Assembly (NCBI GenBank): GCA_900544025.1
Contig: UQTM01000089.1
Location: 1-12,668 of the forward strand
Length of the DNA stretch: 12,668 nucleotides
From: an uncultured Odoribacter sp.
GTDB taxonomy: Bacteria; Bacteroidota; Bacteroidia; Bacteroidales; Marinifilaceae
Direction: 5' to 3'
This document shows positions 1-8,916 of the stretch, piece after piece. Numbering within the stretch: position 1 is the first letter of the stretch; the number at the start of each line of letters is the position of its first letter. Both the position numbers and the translations under genes were made by a program. The notes beneath the pieces were generated by a model, which was not told the origin of the DNA, did no database searches, and saw only the letters and a program-made list of their open reading frames with translations.

Positions 1-1523
1 GGAAGACGGCTCTTTTTTCTTTTAAAGAAAAAAAGGTAACCGCCACACTGGCGAACGGTAGGATCGGGGTCTGTGATTTGCGCAACAGGGGTATATTTTA
101 CCACTACTTTCACCGTATCGGAATATACATATCCACCCTGTTCCACATCGAAAGCCCGGCAAAAATAACTGATCCCGGCAGTTTGCTTAGCAGAAACGAT
201 ATCCATGATCCTGCCGGTGTCTGCCGGTGTCGTAGCGCCCCCCTCGATCTTCATCCATTCATACGTATAACCGTCATATCCGGTATAAGCGACTTCCAGC
301 GTCAAAGGCTGACGCGCACAGATCGTCGTGTCCTCCTGAATAATATTCAAGGCTCCCCGGTTCGTCACATAACCGTCATTCTTAGAAGTAGTATAATTTA
401 TAGCAGGTAATCCGATAACATTACAGGTATCGCTCTTTTCACATTTCAATGCATCGTTGGTCTGTACTTTCAACACCACCTCACTTTTTCCTTCCACAGC
501 GTTAAATGTATATTTCGCCGCATTGGAAACATTGGCAGCACCTCCGTTACTCCAAAAATATCTGTAATTATCATCGGGAACCGACGATTCCAACGTCACA
601 CTTTCCCCGGCGATCATATAACGACTTTCGGGCAACACCACATCCGGACGCCGCATCTCCAGTTTCACGGAGTCCTCACGCACACATCCTTTATGAGTGA
701 TCACAGCATAATATACTCCCGAACGTTTCAGGTTCACTTTCACCGTTGCATCTCCCGCTTCACCTTCTATGCTGTTCCCTGTCCATAGAAAACGTGTTTC
801 CGGTTGCCCGGCTATCGTATTGGAAACCTCCAGATCTACTTCCGTTCCATAACAAAACGAGAATTTTTTGTCGCTATTATTAGCGGTTCCGTTTATCGTC
901 AGAGCGATCGACGGATAAGCGGCCACGGTTACCTCAAGCGTATCCGACCAAAACTCGAAATGATGTGTCAGGTCTTTTACCTTACAGTAATACCCCCCGG
1001 CATGTGCGGCCTCTATCGGGTCGATCACATAATGATCCGCTTCCACCAAAGGTACATCCGACCCCACCTTATACCAGGCATAAGAATAACTGAATGTATC
1101 GCTAACCGACACGGCATACTCCACCCGGTCGCCGATACAGAGCCTCGTAAAGCCATAAGCATTTACTTTGGTATCGATCACCGTAATCTCCACCGTATCG
1201 GAATAATGCACCTCTCCACTTCCATTTTCACGAACCGCACAATAATATCTACCACTGGCAATCTCAGTAAGATTGTCGAGCTGCAATGTATTCTCTTTCG
1301 ATAAAGTATCCGTCCGACCTATTTTTCGCCAGGCAGTACTATAAGCCACCCCTCCCTCTTCAAAAGAAACATTAGCTCCCAATTCGATATTTTCTCCCGC
1401 ACGAAAAATCTTCCCGGCAACGTCAGGAGTCACTGTAACAGAAACCTCATCGATACCTGCCATCAACTCTATCGCCGGGAATTGTAAAAATAAAAGTAAT
1501 ATGCCCCAAAGCAATATCTTCAT
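1..1523 (-). CDS. Secreted multi-Ig-like domain protein (3' end beyond window)
   Basis: This gene starts with ATG at 1523 and stays open for 507 codons to the left edge, so its C-terminus is unseen. The first 22 residues (MKILLWG, a leucine-rich core, ending LMA before GID) look like a type I signal peptide. About five Ig-like units follow, at roughly residues 23-117, 118-202, 203-292, 293-371 and 372-477, with a sixth beginning. The Ig signs are a core Trp (W65, W150, W247, W324, W423), a late Tyr-x-Cys-type strand (YYC 93-95, YYC 178-180, YFC 453-455), an early Cys in several units (C129, C224, C402), and unit ends of the type YSDTVEITV. It lies 50 bp after the preceding FISUMP gene and probably shares its transcript. 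Ig arrays in Bacteroidota usually act as surface stalks or adhesins; any partnership with the upstream proteins is inference. No anchor or sorting signal is visible. The last 15 residues (LFFFKRKKSRL) are unlike the rest and come from a homopolymer-rich stretch. Confidence 0.85.
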   Translation of the reverse strand, partial: MKILLWGILLLFLQFPAIELMAGIDEVSVTVTPDVAGKIFRAGENIELGANVSFEEGGVAYSTAWRKIGRTDTLSKENTLQLDNLTEIASGRYYCAVRENGSGEVHYSDTVEITVIDTKVNAYGFTRLCIGDRVEYAVSVSDTFSYSYAWYKVGSDVPLVEADHYVIDPIEAAHAGGYYCKVKDLTHHFEFWSDTLEVTVAAYPSIALTINGTANNSDKKFSFCYGTEVDLEVSNTIAGQPETRFLWTGNSIEGEAGDATVKVNLKRSGVYYAVITHKGCVREDSVKLEMRRPDVVLPESRYMIAGESVTLESSVPDDNYRYFWSNGGAANVSNAAKYTFNAVEGKSEVVLKVQTNDALKCEKSDTCNVIGLPAINYTTSKNDGYVTNRGALNIIQEDTTICARQPLTLEVAYTGYDGYTYEWMKIEGGATTPADTGRIMDIVSAKQTAGISYFCRAFDVEQGGYVYSDTVKVVVKYTPVAQITDPDPTVRQCGGYLFFFKRKKSRL

Positions 1524-1573
1524 ATATCTTATTTAGTCGAAACCATAGTCATTTTATTTATATTCCCGCTTTC

Positions 1574-1855
1574 TCAATCTTTCACACAACGCACGGACAT
1601 GTAGAACTGCTCTTTTATAACATTTATAACCACATTCGCATCACTACTATTAGCAAACATCAAATAACCACTACTCTGGTCGGAATGAAAAATATTATTA
1701 GTGATATAACCGTAAGAACTACGAGCGATCCAAAAACCGAAATAAGTTCTTGCATCGGCGTCCATACGAATAAAATAAGGCATATAAGTCATTGCCCATG
1801 AATTACTATACCACCATGCATTGGTTCCTTCCGTTGTGGAAGAAGTCCACCACCA
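1574..1855 (-). other. Divergent C-terminal segment of the FISUMP domain, copy C
   Basis: The 93 residues from WWWTS (residue 1113) to the stop share little with copies A and B apart from WWWTS, MPY, a few aromatics and the terminal FYMSVRCVKD. The segment is rich in Asn, Ser, Tyr and Gly. Asn within it is encoded only by AAT, while AAC occurs just upstream. Confidence 0.55.
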
Positions 1856-4800
1856 GGCCCGCTGTCGCGCATCCACAAAACCGGTAGGACGTCCATTGAT
1901 TCCGGAAATCGTAGAATAAGCCCCTCCATTAGCGTTATAATTTCTAAAACCTCCCGGAATTGCCGCGAAACGAGCTGAATTATTTCCTATAACATTACTT
2001 CCTTCGTTTTTCCAATAATTCAACGGACTTTTAAAAACACCGCCGTTTGCATTTGCATGATCTTTATCCACCACCATATCCAATGCTGCAAATAGATCTA
2101 TCCACTCCCGATTGCCAGGCACATGCCAACCTTTAGGACAAATACCCTGTGTCTTTTCTGTCACCGCATACCGAGAATTATAATCCGTCTGGGTTACGGC
2201 ATAAAAATTATACAACCGCCCATAGACATTACAACTGTCTTCACTGTTATTATAGCAAAGAGAGTTTCCTTTTCCTCCGGTAGGAATCATACGGTTCAAG
2301 TTATCGGCAAACCAACATTTATCTCCGATCTTAATCGTTCGGTATTTTTTAAATTCCGGTATATTTTCCTCGTTATCGATCAGAATATCCCCACACTTAA
2401 ACTCTGCATTCAATGTTCCGTCGTTATTCACATTATTGCGTTTAGTAGGCTCATCCCTGACAAAGACACGAATTGTATCCGTCAGGGGGCACTGATTCAT
2501 CACCCTCACCTCGAGCAATATTTTTTGATCCCCCGGATAAACGGTATTTTCATCCATAAAATCCTGGTATTTAAAATAATGCAACTGTGATTTGTTCGGC
2601 TTTAAAACATATTCCGGGTCCACGGCAATTTTTTTGTCGCTTCTCAACCAAGACCATTTCAAGGTTGCAGCCTGCGGAACATCTACCCGGATTCCTTCGG
2701 AATAATCGTAAACGTCCACCGTATCTTTCCTGCTGCTTAGCGACAGGGTATGATTGATCACCATCAAACGAACCGGCTTGCTCAATACTACATCGGTGCC
2801 GTTGCTATAGATGTAACGATTATACCAATACTCTTTGAACACATCTTCTTTGGAATTGATATTCCTAAGGTTATTGATCGTCAATGAAGGTGAAGTTTCC
2901 CCTTCCAATAAATCCCAGGTTTTTCCTTCATCACTACTCTGAAACCAGGCAATACTGTAAGCTCCTTTTATTTCCGAAGGAATATTTCCCTTGATGGTAT
3001 AATCCACTCCCGAACAAATGGAATCGACAGGCTGTGCATCTGCCGTTGTCCGTCCGCTTTCCAGTGTCACTTCCGATACCACCGTCTGCACCGGGGCAGT
3101 CCGTCCCAAACGGAAAGTCATGGTGCTGTCTTTCATCGCCTGAACTTCATTCACCGTTCCAAACACGCCAATGTGTTTTTCCCGGTCGGAAATCCGGGTT
3201 CTTTCGCGGCTATCCCGGAAACTTCCTCCCCGGAGTGCAAATGCTTTCGGCTCTACCGGCCAAAAAACGTTAGATACATCCCCTGCTCCCGCCGCATTGA
3301 TCTTTCCGTCTCCGTGGTTCGCATCCTGAAGCCCGCAAAAAGCACGACCTTCGGTGTTGGTATTATAATAAAGCTCTGCCAGATTTCCTCCCAAATCCAT
3401 CACTCCCCAAAAACTCGCCCCCGCATCGGTCTGTCCGGCACCTCCGGCGGCAAAAGCCCCGGAACGAACCGGTCCCTTCAATTTCGCTTCTGCATTTATA
3501 TTTCCGCCGGCTAAACGTTCATTGGATTTTCCTTCCGTTTCTCCGAAGAAACCGGTTGCCGGAATAAAATCTCCGGCAGAATTCCATACATATTCTCCTC
3601 TCAAAGCCGGATAAGGATACGGACGCCGCGACATTTTCTCGAACTCTAATTCCGTCAGCGGACGCAAGCCTGTCCAATCAGCATACGCCATCATATCTCC
3701 CGCATTCAAAAAATTACAGGCAATCGTCTGTCCGTCTCCATTTTGGGAATATTCATCCCTGGGATTCAAGTCGTTGGCAAAAACATAAGGAGCATCGTTC
3801 ACTCCTATGGAAGCCAATTTAATCCCGTTCCGGGCAGAAGGCTTATTCTTATCGGGCCCGAATACATATTGCCCCTCCAGCAGTGCCTCCAAATCTGCCC
3901 CAATGGTGCGCGCCCGTTGCTGAGCCGCAGTCAGTTTATTCAGAAAAGCCACATATTGTTCCTGGCTAATTTCATATTTCATCGTGAAAAATGCACCGTA
4001 ACCGTTCGGATAATCATTTGCAGTCGTACCCGCCCAGGAATCCTCATCGTCCGCATACAGTCCCACCCGGTCGCTCATCGTCGTTTGAGGCCCATAGATC
4101 AGCACGGAATTATCCACCGAATCGATAATGTTTTCCTCCGACATTGCAATGTTTTTAATAATCGGAGGATTCGCCGTTTCCTTAATTAAAATCCGAAAAA
4201 CCACGTAACTATTATCTCCCGGACTTTTCTCCAGTTTTAATGTCCGCGTGCAAGGATAAGTACGGTGGGAATTGACCGCCCAGTCCGATCCGTCTGCATA
4301 TATGTCGTTATTTCCGGCTTTCGGATAAAGAGCCTGCCATTGACTGTTGTTTACGTTCAACCCCTGAAACTGCCATTTGGTGGGAGTTCCTCCTTCAATG
4401 CTTTCTATGGCGATACTCCTAACCTTTTTAGGAGCTTTCAGCGTCACTTTCCAATAGTCATGCCAATCGGCATCCCCGGCCTCCGAGCGCCCCACCCAGG
4501 CATTGCTGTTATCCTTAGAGATATCGTTCATCTCATTGACTGCAAATTCAGGCGGATTCTGTGCTATCGGTTTGGAAGATTCGCAGCTCACGATATTCTC
4601 CGGCACCAATATATTGGAAGCCGCAGGAAGTGTTATATCCTTATTTTCAAATGTATAAGCAGACTTCGTATCACCGGCCCGGAAAGCTCCGCGGGGGATA
4701 TATACCATTTCGATCCCCATAGCAGACAGGAATACACTTCCCGAAGTGAATTGTTCCCGCTTCAAGGGACGGTCTGCATTGGAAGTAATCAACCATTTCA

Positions 4801-5191
4801 ATTCTAAATCGACTTCGGCATTTCCAAATCCCTTATCTTTCCGGAAGATAAACATTCCCTGATTCAGATTTTCACCCCCCGTAGAATTGGAAAGTAAATA
4901 ATCGAATCCGGATGTCACCTTATGCCCTGCATTCATCAGATAAGCATGATGCCACAACTCGTCCACACCATCTACCTTATATTTCAGAAATATATAAACG
5001 GCATCATAATTAAAGGCATCCCGCCAGGAATTATCCCAACCGATCTTAATCTTAACGGTCGCGATCTGGGTTGTATTGTCCACATCTTTATCCTCTACGC
5101 TCACATTCCCAATGATACGCACATTGTTCCCCCACGCTGTCCATACACAGAGCACCGTCAATATGAATATAAAACTTAAACGCTTCACCAT
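1574..5191 (-). CDS. Secreted FGE-like/Ig-like/FISUMP protein, copy C
   Basis: The product has 1205 residues from the ATG at 5191; a TTG seven codons upstream is also in frame but less likely, because AAAGG sits 7 nt before this ATG and the signal peptide then begins MVKRLSF. Residues 1-21 are the signal peptide, ending before NNVRI. Residues 22-157 form an N-terminal beta domain with WDNSWRD and DAVYIFLKYK. A SUMF1/FGE-sulfatase-type domain starts at MVYIPRGAF (162-170), is interrupted by a discoidin-like insertion (about 175-365), and resumes with YEISQEQYVAFL (406-417), ADWTGLRPLTELEFEKM (504-520), GVMDLGGNLAE (595-605) and RGGSFRD (654-660), ending FRLG. The two catalytic Cys of true FGE align with D660 and T665, so sulfatase activation is not expected. 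Two Ig-like segments (about 708-813 and 821-913) lead to a FISUMP domain (TIGR02145/PF09603 type, about 933-1205) with CWFADN, YGRLYNF, CPKGWHVP, WWWTS and VRCVKD. The exact role is unknown; extracellular binding is the likely function. It is closest to copy A. Confidence 0.9.
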   Translation of the reverse strand: MVKRLSFIFILTVLCVWTAWGNNVRIIGNVSVEDKDVDNTTQIATVKIKIGWDNSWRDAFNYDAVYIFLKYKVDGVDELWHHAYLMNAGHKVTSGFDYLLSNSTGGENLNQGMFIFRKDKGFGNAEVDLELKWLITSNADRPLKREQFTSGSVFLSAMGIEMVYIPRGAFRAGDTKSAYTFENKDITLPAASNILVPENIVSCESSKPIAQNPPEFAVNEMNDISKDNSNAWVGRSEAGDADWHDYWKVTLKAPKKVRSIAIESIEGGTPTKWQFQGLNVNNSQWQALYPKAGNNDIYADGSDWAVNSHRTYPCTRTLKLEKSPGDNSYVVFRILIKETANPPIIKNIAMSEENIIDSVDNSVLIYGPQTTMSDRVGLYADDEDSWAGTTANDYPNGYGAFFTMKYEISQEQYVAFLNKLTAAQQRARTIGADLEALLEGQYVFGPDKNKPSARNGIKLASIGVNDAPYVFANDLNPRDEYSQNGDGQTIACNFLNAGDMMAYADWTGLRPLTELEFEKMSRRPYPYPALRGEYVWNSAGDFIPATGFFGETEGKSNERLAGGNINAEAKLKGPVRSGAFAAGGAGQTDAGASFWGVMDLGGNLAELYYNTNTEGRAFCGLQDANHGDGKINAAGAGDVSNVFWPVEPKAFALRGGSFRDSRERTRISDREKHIGVFGTVNEVQAMKDSTMTFRLGRTAPVQTVVSEVTLESGRTTADAQPVDSICSGVDYTIKGNIPSEIKGAYSIAWFQSSDEGKTWDLLEGETSPSLTINNLRNINSKEDVFKEYWYNRYIYSNGTDVVLSKPVRLMVINHTLSLSSRKDTVDVYDYSEGIRVDVPQAATLKWSWLRSDKKIAVDPEYVLKPNKSQLHYFKYQDFMDENTVYPGDQKILLEVRVMNQCPLTDTIRVFVRDEPTKRNNVNNDGTLNAEFKCGDILIDNEENIPEFKKYRTIKIGDKCWFADNLNRMIPTGGKGNSLCYNNSEDSCNVYGRLYNFYAVTQTDYNSRYAVTEKTQGICPKGWHVPGNREWIDLFAALDMVVDKDHANANGGVFKSPLNYWKNEGSNVIGNNSARFAAIPGGFRNYNANGGAYSTISGINGRPTGFVDARQRAWWWTSSTTEGTNAWWYSNSWAMTYMPYFIRMDADARTYFGFWIARSSYGYITNNIFHSDQSSGYLMFANSSDANVVINVIKEQFYMSVRCVKD

Positions 5192-5198
5192 ATTCTTA

Positions 5199-5203
5199 CC
5201 TTT
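5199..5203 (-). promoter_or_regulatory. Ribosome binding site deciding the start of copy C
   Basis: AAAGG lies 7 nt before the ATG at 5191, inside the 34-bp gap after copy B. It supports that ATG over the in-frame TTG at 5212, which lies only 13 bp past the copy B stop. Confidence 0.45.
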
Positions 5204-5225
5204 AGCCTTCAATAATTACAATTCA

Positions 5226-5492
5226 TCAATCTTTAACACAACGCACGCTGAAATAGAAATTCTTTGTCAACGCCACCGTTGCATAATATTTTGTATCACT
5301 GCTCACCGCAGAAGCATTTCCCAGATACTGTATCGGACCATAGAAAATAGATGCATTCGAACCCGCTGTGTTTATAACACCCGCATCGTTTTTATAATCT
5401 ACAGTCGCATACATCGGAATCATCGCCTTGGCATTCTCGGTCGTATTTCCGGCAACATACGAACCGTATATTCCCGTAGAACTCCACCACCA
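5226..5492 (-). other. Divergent C-terminal segment of the FISUMP domain, copy B
   Basis: The 88 residues from WWWSST (residue 1097) to the stop keep only the framing motifs seen in the other copies (WWW at the start, FYFSVRCVKD at the end). The interior is rich in Ala, Asn, Ser and Thr rather than Trp and Tyr, and is shorter than in copies A and C. Confidence 0.5.
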
Positions 5493-8400
5493 AGCCCTTT
5501 GTCCCAGGTCATAATAATTCGTCGTACGTTTCAGCTGGGCGCTTCCCTGAGCTGCATTCGTAGAGTAGGAGAAAAAATATCCTCCCCCGGGTAATGCAGA
5601 AAAACGGCTTTTGTTCGTCGCCAGATTTTCATAAGCATACACATGAGGCTGAGCCACGTCTTCCTGCCACAGGTTCAGCTGGCTGCGCCAATCTTTTCCC
5701 TGGTCATAAACGGTGTTAAAGCTCGCCCATTCGTTAATGTTCGGCACATGCCATCCCTTCGGACAGGCCCCTTGTATTTTATCGACATTCCATTCTCCCA
5801 CGGCTTGTTCCCAATTATACAGACGGCCATACACATCACAATTAGAAGCTTTTTCCTCATAACACCGGCTACCCATAACATTATAGTTCAGGTTATCGGC
5901 CATCCAGCACTGGCTACCGACGGCAACCGTCCGATAACGCTTCCCGTCCCGGGCATCGATCATAAAATCCCCACACTTCCAATCCGAGGCATCGGACAAC
6001 CGTGCCGACGGTTCGGGCTTCCGGGTAACCCATACGGTATCGTTCGTGATACAATGCTTCATAAAACGCGAGCGAATGATGTAATAAGTTTGCTCTCCTT
6101 TCAACGAATGATACAATGGAAAACCGACTTCCGATTTTTGTAAGTTTTTCGGCAAAACATCATAGGATATGTCCTGGTCTTTCCGATCGAACAACCAGGA
6201 GAACTCCGCTTTCATCGACACATTCACCCGCACACCTGTGGAATGGTCGTACACATCCAATGTATCCAGATTCCGATTCAGGTAGGTGTTCGAATTCAAC
6301 ACCCGGAGAATTACCGTATCCGATTTAGCATCCGCCGAAGCTCCGTAAATTTCTTTCTTAAACCAATATTCCACGATCACATCTTCATTGGTATTGATGT
6401 TCCACAAACGGGATACCGTCAAGCTTTGATCGCCGACACCTTCCACCGGTTCCCAGCTCGCTCCTTTATTTTCGCTTTTATACCATACCACCGAATAAAG
6501 TTTACCTTTCATCTCTTCCGGCAAAGAACCGTAAATCGTGTACACATTTCCATGGCAAACCGTATCGGCAGCCTTAACTCCCCCGGAGATATTTTCTGTC
6601 GATACACCGTTTTGCAAAGTCAGATAGGTATTTAATGTATGCTGTGGTGCTGTCTGGGCCAAACGGAAAGTCACCGTACTATCCCGGCGAGAAATATCCA
6701 TATCTTTATAATAATTCTGATTCCGGCTACGGTCGGACACAGCCAGTAATTTCGGATCGGTATCCGCCCAATGCCCGCCTTTCAGGATAAAAGCATTGTG
6801 ATGTACCGGCCAGTAAATTTCTCCTATGTCTGAATGTCCATCGTCTGCCAGATAGCCGTCTCCATGCAGAGACAGGCGCAATCCACGAAATAAACGTCCT
6901 TCCTTGTTCACATTATAGTAAATCTCCGCCAGATTGCCTGCCGTCTCCATCGTTCCCCAAAAATTAGCTCCCGTCTCTTCCCGGCTGGAAGACTTGGCTA
7001 AAAAAGCTCCTGCACGGACAGGCCCTTCGATATTTTTTCCAAAATTCACATTGGCAGCTCCTTCTGTCGGCACCTCGAAACGGGTTGCCGGACGCTCCAA
7101 AGCTGTCACCGGATGTCTGGAAGTAGAGCCCCAGGGATAATCCCCGCGCCCGGTTTCAGTAGGATAAAAAGGACGGCACATTTTTTCATATTCCATTTCG
7201 GTCATAGGCCTTAAGCCGCTCCAATCGGCATAAGCCAGCATATCCGCCGGTGACAAATAATTACAAGCCAATGTCCCATCGGTTTTTCCCGGCTCTTTCT
7301 TAGCCTCGAACACAGCCGGCTCTCCATTCTGGGAATGCTTCAACAATATAATCCCATTCCGGCACGATGGCTCCGTACGTTTATTCCCGAATACATAATC
7401 CCCCTCGTTCAATTTCTCCAGCTCCGCCCCGATCGTACGGCTCCGCTGCTGTGCGGCAGTCAGTTTATTCAGGAAAGCCACATACTGTTCCTGGCTGACC
7501 TCATACTTCATCGTATAAAACGCAGAATAACCGTTGGGATAATCCACATCGGTTTTTCCGTTCCATTCGTCTCCGTCGTCTGCAGCCAGCCCCATCCAGG
7601 TCCCCAGCGTTGTGACGGGCTCATGTATCAATACACTGTTATCCACGATCCCTTCCAGATCCGCCTCCGCCATCGCAATCTTTTTAATGAGCGGAGGATT
7701 TCCGGACATCCCCCCCGGCATATCTTTCTGATTCATGTAAATCCGGTAATTATAATAATAAGTCCCCGCCTGATTCACAGGTATCACCCTTACCGGAGGA
7801 TAAACACGGATCAGGGAAGTTTCCCAGTCGGTATCCGTCCCTTCCGCGATATCGACCCATGTAAAGTCTTCCGAACGGGTTTGTCCCTGCAATTTCCATT
7901 TTTTAGGCACATAGCCCGGAACGCTCTCGATGGCAATATACTTTACCCGGCGGGGTGTTTTAAAATTACAAGCCCAATACTGATAACCGACTTCTCCACG
8001 CTCATCTTCTCCTTCCCTGTCCCCATACCAGGCATTGGTCGGGAATCCGGTTACCGGATTCAGATCGGTCGAAATATCGTTTACCTGATTGGCGGCCAAA
8101 GCAGGATCTGCATATAAAGCACTTCCCTTCACCGAAGAAGTAAAGAACTCGTCGGCATAAGGAACGATATCGTATTTTTCAGGCATTCCCAAATAGTTGT
8201 TCCGAAAATGATTTTTAGAATAAGTATCTCCCATCCGAAAAGCCCCTCTGGGAATATACACCATCTCGATCCCCATCGCAGACAATAAAACTTTTCCCTC
8301 CTGGAAGTCGCTGATACGCAAACTGGCAGGACGATCCGTCGATTGTATATCCCATTTCAAGGTCACCTCGACAGAAGCCGTCCCCGTTCCGTTGTTTTTC

Positions 8401-8780
8401 CGGTACAGAAAAAAACCTTCATTGTGATTCGCCACTCCGGTATTATTCTTCATTTCCATGACATAATCCGAAGACGATAAGGTATTTCCCTGATCCTGTA
8501 TATATACCTGATACCACGGCTCATCATCTCCCCGCACCTTATGCTTCAAAAAAACATACACGGCATCATAATTGAACTGATCCCTCCACGAGTTATCCCA
8601 TTCCACGGTGAAAGAAAAAGTCGCAATATTAGGTTTATTTACCTCATTCGTAATATTACGGGCCAACACTCGAACATCGCCTTTGATGCGTACATTATTG
8701 GCAAGCCCCTCTATTGCTGCGAATAACAACAACAAAATAATCCCTAAGCATCTTATGTTTTTAAGGCAGATACTATACAT
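5226..8780 (-). CDS. Secreted FGE-like/Ig-like/FISUMP protein, copy B (divergent)
   Basis: The product has 1184 residues from the ATG at 8780. Residues 1-27 are a signal peptide with an ILLLLF core and a GLA end before NNVRI. The domain order matches the neighbours: N-terminal beta domain (28-165, WDNSWRD); FGE-like domain starting MVYIPRGAF (173-181); discoidin-like insertion (about 240-350, with YWACNFKTPRRVKYIAIES and WKLQGQ); then YEVSQEQYVAFL (426-437), ADWSGLRPMTEMEYEKM (518-534), GNLAEIYYN (615-623) and KGGHWAD (667-673), ending TFRLAQTAP. FGE catalytic cysteines are replaced by D673 and L678. Ig-like segments cover about 717-828 and 835-920. The FISUMP domain (about 936-1184) carries CWMADN, YGRLYNW, CPKGWHVP, WWWSST and VRCVKD. 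It is the most divergent of the three copies although it sits in the middle. No Shine-Dalgarno is visible, which is usual in this phylum. It begins just downstream of a consensus Bacteroides promoter and ends 34 bp before copy C. The substrate or ligand cannot be told from sequence. Confidence 0.9.
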   Translation of the reverse strand: MYSICLKNIRCLGIILLLLFAAIEGLANNVRIKGDVRVLARNITNEVNKPNIATFSFTVEWDNSWRDQFNYDAVYVFLKHKVRGDDEPWYQVYIQDQGNTLSSSDYVMEMKNNTGVANHNEGFFLYRKNNGTGTASVEVTLKWDIQSTDRPASLRISDFQEGKVLLSAMGIEMVYIPRGAFRMGDTYSKNHFRNNYLGMPEKYDIVPYADEFFTSSVKGSALYADPALAANQVNDISTDLNPVTGFPTNAWYGDREGEDERGEVGYQYWACNFKTPRRVKYIAIESVPGYVPKKWKLQGQTRSEDFTWVDIAEGTDTDWETSLIRVYPPVRVIPVNQAGTYYYNYRIYMNQKDMPGGMSGNPPLIKKIAMAEADLEGIVDNSVLIHEPVTTLGTWMGLAADDGDEWNGKTDVDYPNGYSAFYTMKYEVSQEQYVAFLNKLTAAQQRSRTIGAELEKLNEGDYVFGNKRTEPSCRNGIILLKHSQNGEPAVFEAKKEPGKTDGTLACNYLSPADMLAYADWSGLRPMTEMEYEKMCRPFYPTETGRGDYPWGSTSRHPVTALERPATRFEVPTEGAANVNFGKNIEGPVRAGAFLAKSSSREETGANFWGTMETAGNLAEIYYNVNKEGRLFRGLRLSLHGDGYLADDGHSDIGEIYWPVHHNAFILKGGHWADTDPKLLAVSDRSRNQNYYKDMDISRRDSTVTFRLAQTAPQHTLNTYLTLQNGVSTENISGGVKAADTVCHGNVYTIYGSLPEEMKGKLYSVVWYKSENKGASWEPVEGVGDQSLTVSRLWNINTNEDVIVEYWFKKEIYGASADAKSDTVILRVLNSNTYLNRNLDTLDVYDHSTGVRVNVSMKAEFSWLFDRKDQDISYDVLPKNLQKSEVGFPLYHSLKGEQTYYIIRSRFMKHCITNDTVWVTRKPEPSARLSDASDWKCGDFMIDARDGKRYRTVAVGSQCWMADNLNYNVMGSRCYEEKASNCDVYGRLYNWEQAVGEWNVDKIQGACPKGWHVPNINEWASFNTVYDQGKDWRSQLNLWQEDVAQPHVYAYENLATNKSRFSALPGGGYFFSYSTNAAQGSAQLKRTTNYYDLGQRAWWWSSTGIYGSYVAGNTTENAKAMIPMYATVDYKNDAGVINTAGSNASIFYGPIQYLGNASAVSSDTKYYATVALTKNFYFSVRCVKD

Positions 8781-8804
8781 ACATATTACACACTTGTTAA
8801 TCTA

Positions 8805-8835
8805 CAAAATTAATACGATTTATTAATATTTCAAA
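8805..8835 (-). promoter_or_regulatory. Bacteroides-type promoter of copy B (and probably C and D)
   Basis: Read on the minus strand, TTTG (8835-8832) and TAATTTTG (8812-8805) are separated by exactly 19 bp, a full match to the Bacteroides -33/-7 consensus. The expected start is near 8798-8801, about 20 nt before the ATG at 8780. Another -7-like box, TATATTTG at 8860-8853, has no TTTG at the right distance. The -7 box overlaps one arm of a 10-bp inverted repeat, while the -33 box lies between the arms. Confidence 0.65.
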
Positions 8836-8902
8836 AAAAAGTTATTATTTTACAAATATATGTCCTAAATAACTTAATAAGTGAAAAAAATCATCGTATT
8901 AA
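8810..8902. repeat. 10-bp inverted repeat flanking the -33 box of the copy B promoter
   Basis: TTAATACGAT at 8810-8819 and its exact reverse complement ATCGTATTAA at 8893-8902 enclose 73 bp in the A-B gap. The pairing does not extend directly beyond 10 bp on either side. The spacer is too long for a simple hairpin. The layout resembles invertible promoters of Bacteroidales, but the arms are short, the DNA is AT-rich, and no recombinase gene is in the window, so chance occurrence is possible. Confidence 0.4.
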
Positions 8903-8916
8903 AGTATTTCTTTAAT
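8884..8916 (-). terminator. Weak intrinsic terminator-like hairpin after copy A
   Basis: On the minus strand ATTAAAG and CTTTAAT (8916-8910 and 8904-8898) form a perfect 7-bp stem with a 5-nt loop, overlapping the TAA stop of copy A. A run of seven T (8890-8884) follows 7 nt later. The stem has only one G-C pair and the T run is displaced, so termination is probably partial at best. Confidence 0.35.

Noticed and set aside
1524..1573. Tiny open frame (MTMVSTK) between copy C and the Ig gene
   Set aside because: Seven codons with no conservation evidence; it is most simply intergenic spacer upstream of the ATG at 1523.
5140..5191. Lipoprotein signal (VLC in copy C, FLC in copy A)
   Set aside because: The residue before Cys is Leu, not Gly, Ala or Ser, and the conserved mature start NNVRI follows a better type I cleavage site in all three copies.
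5675..5881. Minus-strand 68-codon frame inside the FISUMP region of copy B
   Set aside because: It is an alternative frame of the conserved FISUMP coding sequence and has no family resemblance.
7140..7148. RGD tripeptide (residues 545-547 of copy B) as an integrin-binding motif
   Set aside because: It falls in the RGxYxW block common to the FGE-like domain (RGEYVW and RGEYAW in the other copies), so the D is an ordinary substitution and not an exposed adhesion loop on present evidence.
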